This document shows, in pieces, positions 46,083-56,525 of a DNA stretch of 64,000 nucleotides. The stretch comes from Shewanella acanthi (lineage in GTDB: Bacteria; Pseudomonadota; Gammaproteobacteria; Enterobacterales; Shewanellaceae), in the NCBI RefSeq assembly GCF_019457475.1, contig NZ_CP080413.1:1426001-1490000 (forward strand), written 5' to 3'. Under the pieces are notes generated by a model. It was not told the origin of the DNA, ran no database searches, and worked only from the letters and a program-made list of their open reading frames with translations. A program made the translations under genes and the position numbers. The stretch's first letter is position 1; each line of letters begins with the position of its first letter.

Positions 46083-46142
46083 GTTCAAGCTTGAAAGCTA
46101 AGACAGTAGAAATGAGTCGGAAGTAACAAATTACAAGCATTA

Positions 46143-46172
46143 AAAATAGCAACCCTAGGGTTGCTATTTTTT
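46143..46172. terminator. Terminator of the 30-codon unit and of the convergent lipoprotein gene
   Basis: AAAATAGCAACC-CTAG-GGTTGCTATTTT is a perfect palindrome, followed by further T to 46172 on the plus strand and a T-rich run on the minus strand. Confidence 0.92.
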
Positions 46173-46200
46173 CATCTGCTATTTGTGTTTTTGACGCCCG

Positions 46201-46632
46201 TTAGCCATTAACCCTGCGCTTTTCGGGCATCAGTTCGACGATAATCCAAGTTTCACCTGTCTTATGGAGTCTGACTGTGCGAGTATCTGTCCAAGGTTGG
46301 CCGCCCTTAAGTCCTTTAAGTTTGACTACCACTAACACATCCTTAGTAAACTTGCGGAAGAAGTCGATATTGATGTCGTCTACTTCGAGCTCGACATTGG
46401 TCATGGATAAGCTGAGCATATTGCGCTGCACTGCAGCAGCAATGAAGTAATGACTCAGGACTTCCTTGATGGGATCAATGACATATTGCTTAGATTTTTC
46501 CACATCGCGGTCGATGTAGATGGCACTGAAAAAGCCCATACTGACTTCTTCTGGTGTCAGAATACGTGGCTCATTATTTGAGGGATTGCAACCCAGTAGC
46601 AAAAAACAGCAGAGAATAAGTAAAGTACGCAT
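46201..46632 (-). CDS. Small lipoprotein of unknown function
   Basis: The 143-aa precursor has MRTLLILCCFLLLGC as a lipoprotein signal with lipobox LLGC; Asn follows the Cys, compatible with outer-membrane sorting. The mature part has a helical segment (EEVSMGFFSAIYIDRDVEKSKQYV) and a beta-rich C-terminal half (VLVVVKLKG, RTVRLHKTGETWIIVEL), which looks like an NTF2-type or DUF4878-like small fold; that resemblance is loose. ATG at 46632 is preferred to TTG at 46641. No good ribosome binding site is seen. It is convergent with the 30-codon ORF and shares its terminator. Confidence 0.75.
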   Translation of the reverse strand: MRTLLILCCFLLLGCNPSNNEPRILTPEEVSMGFFSAIYIDRDVEKSKQYVIDPIKEVLSHYFIAAAVQRNMLSLSMTNVELEVDDINIDFFRKFTKDVLVVVKLKGLKGGQPWTDTRTVRLHKTGETWIIVELMPEKRRVNG

Positions 46633-47106
46633 AATATTCAATCAGATGGGTTTGATTTGAGTATCGCGATTTTGGATAACTTGTTCAAGTTTTTGTCGGT
46701 CAGCGTCAGAGCGTCTTACTTTGGTTGACAGTCAGTTAAATGCTATGGCATATACTTGGAGATAAGTCGATAAGGTTATCCACAGAATCTGTGGAAAAGT
46801 GTGTTGAAGACTAGATGGATAATTTATAAGGCACTGAAATAATATTGCTTTCTTCGCTGGTTAAAAAGTGACGCCTTTTATCTTCCGCTGAATTTTCTCC
46901 TTTCTTTGTGGATATTTTTAATTTTTTTGCGAGTCTATTCACAGGCTGACATTTTATTAAACAAGCCAATTATGCTATTTCCTCCCTTAAATTAGAGCTA
47001 AATGCTAAAAAATTGCTCACTAGATTGCAGTCAATATTGACCATAAAAAAGCACAGACCGAGGTCTGTGCTTTTTAGTATTACCATGCTATCGCTGTAAT
47101 AATTTT
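46633..47106. other. Intergenic region of 474 bp upstream of the lipoprotein gene
   Basis: The region is A/T-rich without a supported gene. It holds a palindrome TCCACAGA-A-TCTGTGGA (46779-46795) that includes a perfect DnaA-box sequence TTATCCACA (46776-46784), a second near-box in inverse orientation (TGTGGATA, 46907-46914), and the pta terminator at the right end. Confidence 0.55.
47046..47075 (-). terminator. Terminator of the ackA-pta genes
   Basis: AAAAAGCACAGACC (47046-47059), loop GA, GGTCTGTGCTTTTT (47062-47075): a 14-bp stem with A and T tracts, 32 bp past the pta stop. Confidence 0.92.
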
Positions 47107-49254
47107 TTAGTGTTTGTCATTCTGTGATGCCTGAATGGCCGTCAGGGCGATGGTATATACGATATCATCGACCAAAGCACCGCGGGATAAGTCATTCACC
47201 GGCTTACGCATTCCTTGCAGCATAGGCCCGATACTGATCAAATCCGCACTTCGTTGAACGGCTTTGTAGGTGGTGTTGCCTGTGTTGAGATCGGGGAATA
47301 CAAACACGGTTGCTTGGCCCGCGACTGGACTGTTTGGCGCTTTGGAACGTGCCACATTCGGCATCACCGCGGCATCGTATTGCAGTGGGCCGTCGATAAC
47401 CAGATCGGGGCGTTTTTCCTTGGCGATGCGAGTCGCTTCACGCACTTTATCCACATCTGAGCCCGTGCCTGAATTACCCGTTGAGTAACTAATCATCGCA
47501 ACCCTTGGTTCGATGCCGAAGGCCTTGGCTGATTCCGCCGACTGAATGGCGATATCCGCCAGCTGTTCGGCGTTAGGGTCAGGGTTAATCGCGCAGTCAC
47601 CGTAGACCAGTACCTGATCCGGCATCAACATAAAGAAGATGGATGACACTAAGCTTGAACCCGGTGCGGTTTTGATTAACTGCAGGGGTGGGCGGATGGT
47701 GTTGGCCGTCGTGTTGACCGCACCCGACACAATACCGTCAACCTCATCCTGCGCCAGCATCATAGTACCGAGTACCATGTTGTCTTCGAGCTGCTCACGG
47801 GCGACTACTTCGGTTAAGCCTTTGCCGCGGCGAAGATCTAACATAGGTTCGACATAACGGTCGCGGACGGCATCGGGGTCGACAATGACCACATTATCGC
47901 CGAGCACGACATCCTGCTGGGCAGCGATACGGAGGATCTCGTCTTTTTTACCTAAGAGTACACAGCGAGCAATCCCACGTTCAGCGCAGATGGCGGCCGC
48001 TTTAATGGTGCGCGGCTCGTCACCTTCGGGTAACACTACGGTTTTATGGGCGGCGCGGGCAAGCTCGGTGAGCTTGTATCTAAATGCTGGTGGCGATAAG
48101 CGATGTTCACGGGGGGAGTTTTTGGTGACGCTTTCAATCCAACTCTGATCGATATGGCTGGCGACATATTCCTGAACTAATTCAATCCGTACCGCATCGT
48201 CTACAGGGACTTCGTGGTCGAAGCGTTGGATATTAAGTGAGGTTTGCCAAGTGTTGGTATCGACAAGGAAAACAGGCAATCCGGTTTCAAAGGCCTGTTC
48301 GCACAGCTTGAGGATTTCGGGTTCTGGCACATAGCTACCCGTTAATAGCAGTGCTCCGATTTTGACGCCGTTCATGGCCGCAAGGCAGGCCGATACGATC
48401 ACATCGGAGCGATCGCCCGAGGTGACCAGCAGTGAGTCGGTCTTAATATGGGTCACCATATTCGGAATACTGCGGGCGCAGAAGGTGACTTTACGTAGAC
48501 GGCGAGTATTCATCTCACCGGCATTGATAATGCGGGCATGTAAATGTTTCGCCAAGTCCGATGCGCGCGGCGCCACTAAATCAAGGTTATAGGGCACACT
48601 ACCTAAGATGCGAAGTGGGCTTTTGCCGGGCAGTTGCAGCATGCTGGCAACATCGTTCTTAGGCGTAGTGTTGTGGTCAAATACCTCTGATAAATCAGGG
48701 CGTGTACGACCTTCATCGTCCACCGGCGCGCCGATTTTGTTGATGATGGCACCGATCAAACGTTTATTGTTTTTTCCGCCCCAGGAGTTATAGGCTATCT
48801 CTAGGCGGCTCATAAGACCCGCAGGGCTGTCGCTGCCAGGAGTGGCGATAAAAATCACGTCCGCATCCATAGCCTTAGCGATGGCATAGTTCACATCATC
48901 AGCAAAGGAATGGTTACGGGTAGGCACTAAGCCCTCGATAATCAATGTTTCTGTGTTAGTGGCACATTCGGCTGCGCGGGCAATAATCTGCTCCATCAAC
49001 ACATCGGTTTGATCAGTACGAATAAGTGCTTCGGCGTGGCCCATGTCGAAGGGTTCTAACGGATTAACCGTTGGCGATTTACTTAAGATGGTGGTCGAGC
49101 GTTCTGGGCCATTATCGTTAGGACGAAGTTGGCTTATGGGCTTGAAGAATTGCACTTTTACCCCATGGTGCTCAAGGGCACGCACCATCCCAAGGCTTAA
49201 TGACGTCAAGCCAACGCCCGTACCTATGGGGATCAACATAATATTTCGAGACAT
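47107..49254 (-). CDS. pta: Phosphate acetyltransferase
   Basis: The 715-aa three-domain enzyme interconverts acetyl-CoA and acetyl phosphate. An N-terminal dethiobiotin-synthetase-like domain ([17 protein letters not shown], res. 5-21), a central DRTGG domain (about 230-345), and the C-terminal catalytic domain from about 385 ([67 protein letters not shown]). E. coli Pta is 714 aa. It lies 110 bp downstream of ackA on the same strand. With AckA it produces ATP and acetate from the acetyl-CoA made by PflB. Confidence 0.98.
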   Translation of the reverse strand: MSRNIMLIPIGTGVGLTSLSLGMVRALEHHGVKVQFFKPISQLRPNDNGPERSTTILSKSPTVNPLEPFDMGHAEALIRTDQTDVLMEQIIARAAECATNTETLIIEGLVPTRNHSFADDVNYAIAKAMDADVIFIATPGSDSPAGLMSRLEIAYNSWGGKNNKRLIGAIINKIGAPVDDEGRTRPDLSEVFDHNTTPKNDVASMLQLPGKSPLRILGSVPYNLDLVAPRASDLAKHLHARIINAGEMNTRRLRKVTFCARSIPNMVTHIKTDSLLVTSGDRSDVIVSACLAAMNGVKIGALLLTGSYVPEPEILKLCEQAFETGLPVFLVDTNTWQTSLNIQRFDHEVPVDDAVRIELVQEYVASHIDQSWIESVTKNSPREHRLSPPAFRYKLTELARAAHKTVVLPEGDEPRTIKAAAICAERGIARCVLLGKKDEILRIAAQQDVVLGDNVVIVDPDAVRDRYVEPMLDLRRGKGLTEVVAREQLEDNMVLGTMMLAQDEVDGIVSGAVNTTANTIRPPLQLIKTAPGSSLVSSIFFMLMPDQVLVYGDCAINPDPNAEQLADIAIQSAESAKAFGIEPRVAMISYSTGNSGTGSDVDKVREATRIAKEKRPDLVIDGPLQYDAAVMPNVARSKAPNSPVAGQATVFVFPDLNTGNTTYKAVQRSADLISIGPMLQGMRKPVNDLSRGALVDDIVYTIALTAIQASQNDKH

Positions 49255-49364
49255 AAAAACCCCTAATTTGTTACTTTTGCAGAGCGGCTTCTGCTAACTT
49301 ACAGCTTAATTCGCTGACTTAAAAATGGAGCCACTTGCATGCACGAACGGCCCCTAAGAACGCA

Positions 49365-50564
49365 TTATTTGCTAATGAGTTTAATTGAGTCTTCGGCAAT
49401 GACCCATTCTTCATTGGTTGGGATCACCATGGCAACTGGGCTGCCTTCACTGGTAATAATCCCTTGTTTGCCGAATCGTGCCGCCTTGTTACGCTCGCTA
49501 TCTACGCTGAAATTAAAGATTTGCAGCATATTTAGTACTTTCTCGCGAATGAGATCCGAGTTCTCACCGATACCACCGGTAAAGACCACCGCATCTAAAC
49601 GGCCGAGCGGCACAGTATAAGAAGCGATATATTTGGCCAGACGGTAGCAGAAGATTTCCAGTGCCAAGGTGGCGCCTTTATGGCCATCGGCATAACCATC
49701 TTCGATGCCGCGGCAATCGTTAGTTAGCTCAGAAATCCCCAGTAAACCACTCTGTTTGTTCATCAGATTGTTCACCTCTTCAAGGGTGTAACCTAACTGA
49801 TGCACTAAGTGATAGACGATGGAAGGGTCGAGATCGCCGCAGCGCGTACCCATAACCAGTCCTTCTAGTGGTGTTAGCCCCATCGAAGTATCAACACTCT
49901 TACCGCCCTTAACCGCAGTCACTGAAGCACCATTGCCTAAATGGGCGCAAATTACGTTGGTATCGCTAAGTGGTTTATTCAGCAGTTTGGCGGCTTCACG
50001 GCTCACAAATAAATGGCTGGTACCGTGCATACCGTAGCGGCGAATGCCGTGCTCACGGTAAAGCTTATAGGGTAGGGCATAGATATAGGCTCTGTCTGGC
50101 ATGCTTTGGTGGAAGGCGGTGTCGAACACGGCAACCTGTGGCAGTTTAGGGAAAGAGGCCATCGCGGCACGAATACCAATGAGATGGGCTGGATTATGCA
50201 GTGGCGCCAAAGACGAACATTCCTCAATGCCCTTGATCACTTGCTCGTCGATTATCACAGAGCGGGTAAATTTTTCACCGCCATGGACAATACGATGACC
50301 AACGGCCTGAATCTGTGCCGCCAGCTCAGGTTGTTCTGCCAGAATTTTATTCACTATAAATTCCACAGCTTCGCGGTGGGCGGTAAAGGCACCTAGGGAC
50401 GCCTCATGTTTTACACCCTGAATTTTCCATTTGATGCGTGAGTCTTCTAGGCCAAAACATTCGGCGAGGCCAGAGATTTGATCATCACCCGTTTGGGCAT
50501 CAATAACGGCGAATTTAAGGGATGAGCTACCGCAATTGAGTACTAAAACCAGTTTATTAGACAT
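49365..50564 (-). CDS. ackA: Acetate kinase
   Basis: The 399-aa ASKHA-fold kinase transfers phosphate from acetyl phosphate to ADP. It carries [16 protein letters not shown] at residues 5-20, [18 protein letters not shown] with the substrate-binding region, [34 protein letters not shown], and [10 protein letters not shown]. Length equals E. coli AckA (400 aa). First gene of ackA-pta, divergent from yfbV across a 140-bp gap that should hold its promoter. The order yfbV-ackA-pta is conserved with E. coli. Confidence 0.98.
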   Translation of the reverse strand: MSNKLVLVLNCGSSSLKFAVIDAQTGDDQISGLAECFGLEDSRIKWKIQGVKHEASLGAFTAHREAVEFIVNKILAEQPELAAQIQAVGHRIVHGGEKFTRSVIIDEQVIKGIEECSSLAPLHNPAHLIGIRAAMASFPKLPQVAVFDTAFHQSMPDRAYIYALPYKLYREHGIRRYGMHGTSHLFVSREAAKLLNKPLSDTNVICAHLGNGASVTAVKGGKSVDTSMGLTPLEGLVMGTRCGDLDPSIVYHLVHQLGYTLEEVNNLMNKQSGLLGISELTNDCRGIEDGYADGHKGATLALEIFCYRLAKYIASYTVPLGRLDAVVFTGGIGENSDLIREKVLNMLQIFNFSVDSERNKAARFGKQGIITSEGSPVAMVIPTNEEWVIAEDSIKLISK

Positions 50565-50705
50565 GTGTGAACCTTTTGCCTTGGTATGTAAAATAAAGAA
50601 TCGAAATTCGAGTAAAACACTGGGTAAACACAGTATCGGTCTTGGGACACAGGACCAGATTGTGCTATGGTAAAAGCAGTGTTCCTCTGTTGTAGGTGTC
50701 TAAAA

Positions 50706-51149
50706 TTGAGTATCAATATTCTCAAAACCTTAGGTGATGGTCGTCAGTATATGAAGACGTGGCCTATGGTTAGACAACTGGGTATTTATTTTCCTGAGTA
50801 TCGCGTTGTAAGAGCCACTCAGCTCGCCTTACTGGTGATGCCAGTGCTGGCGATTATTGCGGGGGTGAGCCAGCTGTATTTTTACGGTTGGGCATTTTTG
50901 CCCCAAGCAATCACCATCGCATTATTTTTTATTAGCCTGCCATTGCAGGGTTTACTCTGGTTAGGTTGGCGTGCCCGCCATCCCTTGCCATTATCGCTGT
51001 TCGACTGGAGTAACCAGCTAAGCGCTAAACTGACTTCCATGGGCATTCATTGCCAATCCTTGGGTGCCAAGGCCTGTTACCTCGACATGGCGCTCATTTT
51101 AAAAATAGCCTTTGAGCGCTTAGATGCCAGTTATTGGGAAGAGCTTTAG
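50706..51149 (+). CDS. yfbV: UPF0208 membrane protein YfbV
   Basis: The 147-aa protein has two membrane spans (about res. 40-60 and 65-85 of the short form). The conserved opening ILKTLGDGRQYMKTWPMVRQLG and the LPLQGLLWLGWRARHPLPLSL block match E. coli YfbV (151 aa), a protein with a reported role in Ter macrodomain behaviour. I place the start at TTG 50706 (MSINILKTLGDG...), with AGGTG upstream and family-like length; ATG at 50667 would add 13 residues of Cys-rich unconserved sequence. Divergent from ackA as in E. coli. Confidence 0.88.
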   Translation: MSINILKTLGDGRQYMKTWPMVRQLGIYFPEYRVVRATQLALLVMPVLAIIAGVSQLYFYGWAFLPQAITIALFFISLPLQGLLWLGWRARHPLPLSLFDWSNQLSAKLTSMGIHCQSLGAKACYLDMALILKIAFERLDASYWEEL

Positions 51150-51186
51150 GCTCTTCCTTGGTACTTCTATTCAACCTCAAATGTGA

Positions 51187-51927
51187 CTAATAGACGGCGT
51201 TAATGCCCCGCGCCACAAATACTGCCTTTATCTTTTCCATCGTATCTCGGCTCGGGGGCGATATGCCGTTTAGCTGATAGTCTTCACCCATGGCTTCCCA
51301 TTTGTGTTTGCCCAGTTCGTGATAGGGCAAAAGCTCCACTTTCTCGACGTTTTTCATCGGCGCAATAAAGTCGGCAAGTAATTCAGCCGAGGCTTCATCC
51401 TCAGTAAAGCCACCAACAACCACATATCGGATCCAAGTCGCTTGGTTGCGATTTGCTAAGTATTCGGCAAATTGCAGGGTTCTGTGGTTGCTGACCTTAG
51501 TCAGCTCTATATGTTTCTCATCGTTCATCTGTTTGATGTCGAGCAGTACGAGATCGGTGTTATCCAGCAGTTCATCGATGATGGGGGTGTATTTACGCAC
51601 AAAGCCGTTAGTATCGAGACAGGTATGAATGCCATCTTTTTTACAGGCTTTAAAGAGTTCGGCCACGAATTCAGCCTGCAGAATGGCCTCACCACCGCTG
51701 GCGGTCACGCCACCATTGCTAGCATCGAGGAAGGGACGGTAACTGATGATTTGGCCCATGAGTTCATCGACGCTGATTTCCTTGCCGCCATCGAGATCCC
51801 AAGTGTCTCGGTTGTGGCAATACTGGCAACGCATCAGACAGCCCTGCATAAAGGTGATAAACCGAATGCCGGGACCATCGACGGTGCCGAAGGATTCTAC
51901 CGAGTGAATGCGACCCAGAGTGGCCAT
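51187..51927 (-). CDS. pflA: Pyruvate formate-lyase activating enzyme
   Basis: The 246-aa radical SAM enzyme has the CX3CX2C iron-sulfur cluster motif in [15 protein letters not shown] (about res. 30-44), preceded by [29 protein letters not shown] is the SAM-binding GGE region, and [15 protein letters not shown] and [12 protein letters not shown] follow. It installs the glycyl radical on PflB. E. coli PflA is 246 aa. It lies 62 bp downstream of pflB on the same strand. Confidence 0.97.
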   Translation of the reverse strand: MATLGRIHSVESFGTVDGPGIRFITFMQGCLMRCQYCHNRDTWDLDGGKEISVDELMGQIISYRPFLDASNGGVTASGGEAILQAEFVAELFKACKKDGIHTCLDTNGFVRKYTPIIDELLDNTDLVLLDIKQMNDEKHIELTKVSNHRTLQFAEYLANRNQATWIRYVVVGGFTEDEASAELLADFIAPMKNVEKVELLPYHELGKHKWEAMGEDYQLNGISPPSRDTMEKIKAVFVARGINAVY

Positions 51928-51989
51928 TGTGACTCCTGTATAAAAAACGAGGCTGTAGCACAGTGTACTACAGCCTTGTCTAATATAGC

Positions 51990-54272
51990 TTACAGACCTT
52001 TTGTGAAGGTACGGGTAATGACATCTTGCTGTTGCTCTGGGGTCAGGGCGTTAAAGCGCACTGCGTAGCCAGACACTCGAATGGTCAATTGTGGATACTT
52101 GTCTGGGTTAACGACAGCATCCTCTAGCATTTCGCGATTCATAACGTTCACATTAAGGTGCTGACCACCTTCATGTTTTTCGTTATGAGCAAAATATCCG
52201 TCCATCAGCGCCGCAAGGTTAGTGCGTTGACCGTCTTCGTCTTTACCCAGTGCATTTGGCACAATCGAGAAGGTATAAGAGATACCGTCCTGTGCGTGGG
52301 CGAAGGGCAGTTTTGCCACTGATGTTAATGAAGCGATTGCGCCTTTTTCGTCACGGCCATGCATAGGGTTTGCACCCGGCGCAAATGGCGCACCAGCTCG
52401 GCGACCGTCTGGGGTATTACCGGTTTTCTTACCATAAACCACGTTAGAGGTGATGGTCAGAATTGACTGGGTTGGAATCGCATTGCGGTACATTTTACGG
52501 TCGCGAATTTTCGACATAAAACGTTCAACTAAATCGCAGGCGATATCGTCAACGCGTGGGTCGTTGTTACCAAATTTGGGATAGTCACCACTGATTTCAA
52601 AGTCTACCGCGATGCCGTTTTCGTCGCGCACGGGTTTCACTTGGGCATACTTAATGGCTGACAATGAGTCGGCGGCGATTGAAAGCCCTGCGATACCACA
52701 GGCCATAGTGCGACGTACATCCCTATCGTGCAGTGCCATCAGCGCCGCTTCGTAGGAGTATTTGTCGTGCATGTAGTGAATCGCATTAAGTGCAGTGACG
52801 TACTGCGTCGCTAACCAGTCCATCAGGCCGTCTAAACGATTCATCACATCGTCAAAGCTCAGCACTTCATCTTTGATGGGGTCGGCTTTTGGCGCAATTT
52901 GGATTTTCAGTTTTTCATCCACGCCGCCGTTGATGGCGTACAACATGGTTTTCGCCAAGTTTGCACGGGCACCGAAGAACTGCATGTGCTTACCCACAAC
53001 CATAGGGCTTACGCAGCAGGCGATAGCATAATCGTCTGACTCAAAATCGGGACGCATTAAGTCGTCGTTTTCGTACTGGATAGAGCTGGTATCGATAGAA
53101 ACCTTAGCGCAGTACTTTTTAAAACCGACGGGCAGTTTATCTGACCAGAGCACGGTAATGTTTGGCTCTGGGCTTGGTCCCATAGTGTATAGGGTGTTCA
53201 GAAAACGAAAACTTGATTTAGTCACCAGCGTGCGGCCATCTAAGCCCATACCGCCGATAGACTCGGTTGCCCAAATTGGGTCGCCTGAAAACAGCTCGTC
53301 GTATTCTGGGGTACGTAGGAAACGCACCATACGCAGTTTCATCACGAAATGGTCAATCATTTCCTGTGCTTGCTCTTCGGTAATGACACCGTTTCGCAGG
53401 TCACGTTCAATATAGATATCGAGGAATGATGAGGTGCGGCCTAATGACATCGCCGCGCCATTTTGGCTCTTAACCGCGGCTAAATAGCCAAAATAAGTCC
53501 ATTGGATCGCTTCTTGAGCATTGGTCGCAGGACGTGAAATATCACAGCCATATTTAGCTGCCATGGTTTTCATTTGCGCCAATGCGCGGTGCTGCTCGGC
53601 AATTTCTTCACGCAGTTGGATAACGTTTGATAAGTCCTCACCTGCTTCGAACTGCGCCTGCAGTGAGCTGAACTGGGCAAACTTATCCTTCATCAGGAAG
53701 TCGATACCGTAAAGTGCGATACGGCGATAGTCACCGATAATACGGCCACGGCCATAGGCATCCGGTAAACCGGTTAATACGCCAGACTTACGGCAAGCCA
53801 TGATCTCTGGGGTATAAACGTCGAACACGCCTTGGTTGTGGGTTTTACGCAGCTCCGAGTAGATGTATTTCACATCGGCGTCGAGTTCACGGTTATAGGC
53901 GGCACATGAGCCTTCTACCATACGAATACCACCGTTTGGCAGCATGGCGCGTTTCAGCGGTGCATCGGTTTGTAGACCAACGATAGTTTCTAAATCTTTA
54001 TTGATGTAACCCGCATCGTGGGAAGTGATGGTCGATACCATCTTAGTGTCGAAATCAACGGGCGCATGGGTGCGGTTTTCTTGCTTGATGCCTTCCATGA
54101 CACTCGCCCATAGTGACGTAGTTGCCTCGGTGGCACCGGCTAGGAAAGATTCGTTACCTTCATAGGGAGCGTAGTTTTGTTGAATAAAGTCACGTACATT
54201 GACTTCAGTTTTCCAATCGCCTGAGGTAAATCCTTCCCATGCTTTGGCAAACAGTGCAGTTGTGTCGGTCAT
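51990..54272 (-). CDS. pflB: Formate C-acetyltransferase (pyruvate formate-lyase)
   Basis: The 760-aa glycyl-radical enzyme splits pyruvate with CoA into acetyl-CoA and formate under anaerobiosis. The active-site Cys pair is in AIACCVSPM (about res. 420), and the radical Gly735 is in RVSGYAVRF close to the C-terminus; N-terminal [11 protein letters not shown] and the DVYTPE block are typical. E. coli PflB is 760 aa. Cotranscribed with pflA. In contrast to E. coli, where focA precedes pflB in one operon, the formate channel gene here is divergent, 1.1 kb away across a region with PdhR-like boxes. Confidence 0.98.
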   Translation of the reverse strand: MTDTTALFAKAWEGFTSGDWKTEVNVRDFIQQNYAPYEGNESFLAGATEATTSLWASVMEGIKQENRTHAPVDFDTKMVSTITSHDAGYINKDLETIVGLQTDAPLKRAMLPNGGIRMVEGSCAAYNRELDADVKYIYSELRKTHNQGVFDVYTPEIMACRKSGVLTGLPDAYGRGRIIGDYRRIALYGIDFLMKDKFAQFSSLQAQFEAGEDLSNVIQLREEIAEQHRALAQMKTMAAKYGCDISRPATNAQEAIQWTYFGYLAAVKSQNGAAMSLGRTSSFLDIYIERDLRNGVITEEQAQEMIDHFVMKLRMVRFLRTPEYDELFSGDPIWATESIGGMGLDGRTLVTKSSFRFLNTLYTMGPSPEPNITVLWSDKLPVGFKKYCAKVSIDTSSIQYENDDLMRPDFESDDYAIACCVSPMVVGKHMQFFGARANLAKTMLYAINGGVDEKLKIQIAPKADPIKDEVLSFDDVMNRLDGLMDWLATQYVTALNAIHYMHDKYSYEAALMALHDRDVRRTMACGIAGLSIAADSLSAIKYAQVKPVRDENGIAVDFEISGDYPKFGNNDPRVDDIACDLVERFMSKIRDRKMYRNAIPTQSILTITSNVVYGKKTGNTPDGRRAGAPFAPGANPMHGRDEKGAIASLTSVAKLPFAHAQDGISYTFSIVPNALGKDEDGQRTNLAALMDGYFAHNEKHEGGQHLNVNVMNREMLEDAVVNPDKYPQLTIRVSGYAVRFNALTPEQQQDVITRTFTKGL

Positions 54273-54505
54273 CGTACTAATACCTTTTGGTTAAGATAAA
54301 GGTCATTGGCTTATGTGGAACCCATGGTGAGTATAGGCCAATCGCTAATTCCTGATCCTAAGCTCCCCTCAAGTTAACGCCCTATGATGGGAACTGGAGC
54401 TTGGAGGGCGGTTCACTCCAAGTGTCTCTATTGATACCCGATAAGATGACAAATATGCGCTGAGCCCTGATATCGGCTATCGTTCTATTCTAAATTGCAC
54501 ACTAT

Positions 54506-54522
54506 AATTGGTAAGACCAATT
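54506..54522. promoter_or_regulatory. PdhR-like operator, pflB-proximal
   Basis: A perfect 17-bp inverted repeat AATTGGT-AAG-ACCAATT matches the known E. coli PdhR pattern ATTGGTNNNACCAAT at all fixed positions. It lies about 235 bp upstream of pflB. PdhR is a GntR-type repressor relieved by pyruvate. Confidence 0.75.
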
Positions 54523-55038
54523 AACCATGCCAATATTAACACAGTGACTAATGACTCGCATCTTAAACCGCGGAAATCTGCTGGTCTTCATCACAAATTT
54601 GCTAGCGAGGTATCATTTTTTACTGTGCAGCAGCGGTTTGCCTCAACCAAAGCAACGCCATATCCATTTGACTTGAACATGCATCAGCAGTTTGTTCATG
54701 TTCTCAACATACTTGAATTGTTGTTTCAAGTGCCTAAAGCCATTACCGCAAGCCATTACCACAAGTTGAAGATTTACCTATGGCCTATGCGATTCAGTAT
54801 AGGGATCAGACCGCCCTTTGTAGGGAAAAGAATGGCAACTATTGTTGTTTGGCTTTCGCTCTATCAAAGCGCATAAAAGCGGGTGCTGGAAATAGGCGGA
54901 AAGTCGCAATTGAATCTAGGCCAGAGCAAGAGGATTGCAGGCTAACGGCTTATCCTCCATTGGTTAAGGCAAAGGTGAGTAACGGCAGCAGTGTGGATTA
55001 ATTCGAGTTCATCAACAGGTAATCTAGCGCATATAACC

Positions 55039-55052
55039 TTGATAAAAATCCC
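55039..55052. promoter_or_regulatory. FNR/EtrA-like site
   Basis: TTGAT-AAAA-ATCCC matches the FNR consensus TTGATNNNNATCAA at 8 of 10 defined positions. It lies just before the second PdhR-like box, about 340 bp upstream of the channel gene. Confidence 0.4.
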
Positions 55053-55067
55053 ATCATAATTCGCAAT

Positions 55068-55084
55068 AATTGGTAATACCAATT
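55068..55084. promoter_or_regulatory. PdhR-like operator, channel-proximal
   Basis: A perfect 17-bp inverted repeat AATTGGT-AAT-ACCAATT, followed by AACC exactly as at the other box; over 21 bp the two copies differ at one base. It lies about 310 bp upstream of the FocA-type gene. Confidence 0.75.
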
Positions 55085-55393
55085 AACCTTTGCTGCATGT
55101 GACTTCAAAGTTTTCAGCTTTTCCCTGTGAATAGCATCACGCTTTCACTATCGGAGCGTCACCTCTTGTGGGGCTTTGTGATACAAAGCCGGCATTAGCA
55201 AGTCATGTTTTAGCCCTAGGGTTAACTTAGATGGGCATTTATGCCTAAGTTTTCCCTGAATTTATAAAGGCTGAGTGCTAAACATGATAGAGGCTAAACA
55301 TGAAAGCAATAATGGTGTTTTGATTCTGCGGCCATATTGTGTGCAGCTTGATGTTGCAGGTACGTATTTGGTTATCAGGCATTGGAGTTCCCT

Positions 55394-56356
55394 ATGAAAG
55401 ACCCACATGTTAGTACTTCATCACCGGTTTCGGCGCAGGAATCTTTGCAGGTATCAGCCCATTTCAGTTGTTATCATCAGGCTGAAATCTATGGAAAAAG
55501 TAAAGTTGTCAAAGCGCCTAAACAATCCTTTGGCTTGGCGATATTTGCAGGCGCCTTTATTTCATTAGCCTTTGTATTTTACTTAACGGTGACAACCGGT
55601 GCCGGCGATAGTCCCTGGGGATTAGTGCGCTTTATCGGTGGGATCGCCTTTAGCTTAGGTTTAATTCTGGTTGTGGTTTGTGGTGGTGAGCTGTTTACTA
55701 GCTCAGTGCTTAGCACTGTGGCTTGGGCACAAAAGCAGGTGAGCCACAGTGAATTGCTGCGTCTTTGGGGCCGCGTTTATCTTGGTAATGTCGTCGGGGC
55801 GTTACTCATGGTTGCGCTGATCATGGCTGCTGGGATGTACCAGCTCGATGGCGGGCAGTGGGGCTTAAATGCATTAAAGGTTTCCCAACATAAATTGCAT
55901 CATAGTTGGGGGCAGGCATTCAGCCTTGGCATTTTATGTAACATGCTTGTGTGTCTGGGTGTTTGGATGACATTTTCGAGCCGTGAACCGTTAACTAAAG
56001 CCCTATTATTGGTGTTACCTGTAACCATGTTCGTCAGTAGCGGCTTTGAACATAGTATTGCTAATCTCTTTATGGTGCCCCTTGGGATTGCCATTAATAC
56101 ATTCGCTAGCCCTGAGTTTTTTAACTTACTTGGGGTAACACAGAGTCAATTTGCAGATTTAACGCTAGCGAATTTTATCTTGAATAATCTTATTCCTGTC
56201 ACCCTTGGAAATATCGTTGGTGGCGGCGTCATTGTGGGGCTTGGCTATTGGTGGATTGAACAGAATGCGACTCCCCAGCCGGCGGTGCAAAAGCCGCTAC
56301 CCCATTTACAATCAACAGTTAGCTCGCATTCGAAAGTAAAATCTTCACAGGAGTAA
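55394..56356 (+). CDS. focA: Formate/nitrite transporter family channel, FocA-type
   Basis: The 320-aa pentameric FNT channel has about six spans. Family marks are GGELFTSS, YLGNVVGALL, LGILCNMLVCLGVW, SGFEHSIANLF and LGNIVGGG, and it presumably passes formate produced by PflB. It is longer than E. coli FocA (285 aa) through an N-terminal extension of about 40 residues before HQAEIYGKSK and a polar C-terminal tail. The start at ATG 55394 is preceded by GGAG at 8 bases; TTG at 55382 contains that binding site. FocA is chosen over NirC from the context with pflB. Confidence 0.87.
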   Translation: MKDPHVSTSSPVSAQESLQVSAHFSCYHQAEIYGKSKVVKAPKQSFGLAIFAGAFISLAFVFYLTVTTGAGDSPWGLVRFIGGIAFSLGLILVVVCGGELFTSSVLSTVAWAQKQVSHSELLRLWGRVYLGNVVGALLMVALIMAAGMYQLDGGQWGLNALKVSQHKLHHSWGQAFSLGILCNMLVCLGVWMTFSSREPLTKALLLVLPVTMFVSSGFEHSIANLFMVPLGIAINTFASPEFFNLLGVTQSQFADLTLANFILNNLIPVTLGNIVGGGVIVGLGYWWIEQNATPQPAVQKPLPHLQSTVSSHSKVKSSQE

Positions 56357-56370
56357 CCCTATTGTCTCTA

Positions 56371-56403
56371 ACGATTCAGCCCCGTTTTTCAGGGTTGAAT
56401 CGT
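56371..56403 (+). terminator. Hairpin after the formate channel gene
   Basis: ACGATTCAGCCC (56371-56382) pairs with GGGTTGAATCGT with one G-U pair, across an 8-9-nt loop, 14 bp past the stop. It has only a weak T run after it. Confidence 0.55.
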
Positions 56404-56483
56404 TGTAATTTCACGCATTGTCGGGCTGCATATTCACTGATTAATCGAGATGCCCTTCACTTGGATTTGACATAGCATCAAAT

Positions 56484-56525
56484 CGGTTTGGTTTATCGTG
56501 CGGTCGGTTTAGTTTATAGTGCGGT
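56484..56525. repeat. Two 21-bp direct repeats upstream of yfcC
   Basis: The units at 56484-56504 and 56505-56525 differ at two bases and share CGGTTT-GTTTAT-GTGCGGT. A 21-bp period puts both on the same face of the helix, as for tandem regulator sites. They end about 30 bp before the ATG. Confidence 0.7.

Larger units (their letters stand above)
54273..55393. other. Divergent regulatory region of 1.1 kb between pflB and the formate channel gene
   Basis: No supported gene is seen. The plus-strand frames at 54508-54876 and 54780-55001 have no ribosome binding site, and the first begins inside a PdhR-like box. The region carries two such boxes, one FNR/EtrA-like site, a GGCTTTGT / ACAAAGCC hairpin (55172-55190), and a direct repeat GCTAAACATGA just before the channel gene. 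Its size and content point to heavy control by oxygen and pyruvate state. Confidence 0.6.

Noticed and set aside
46776..46914. DnaA-like boxes as a replication origin
   Set aside because: Only two boxes, no cluster, no dnaA-dnaN or gidA context, so not oriC; kept only as a possible regulatory site.
54508..55001. Two plus-strand frames (54508-54876, 54780-55001) between pflB and the channel gene
   Set aside because: The first begins inside a PdhR-like box, both lack binding sites, and neither resembles a protein family.
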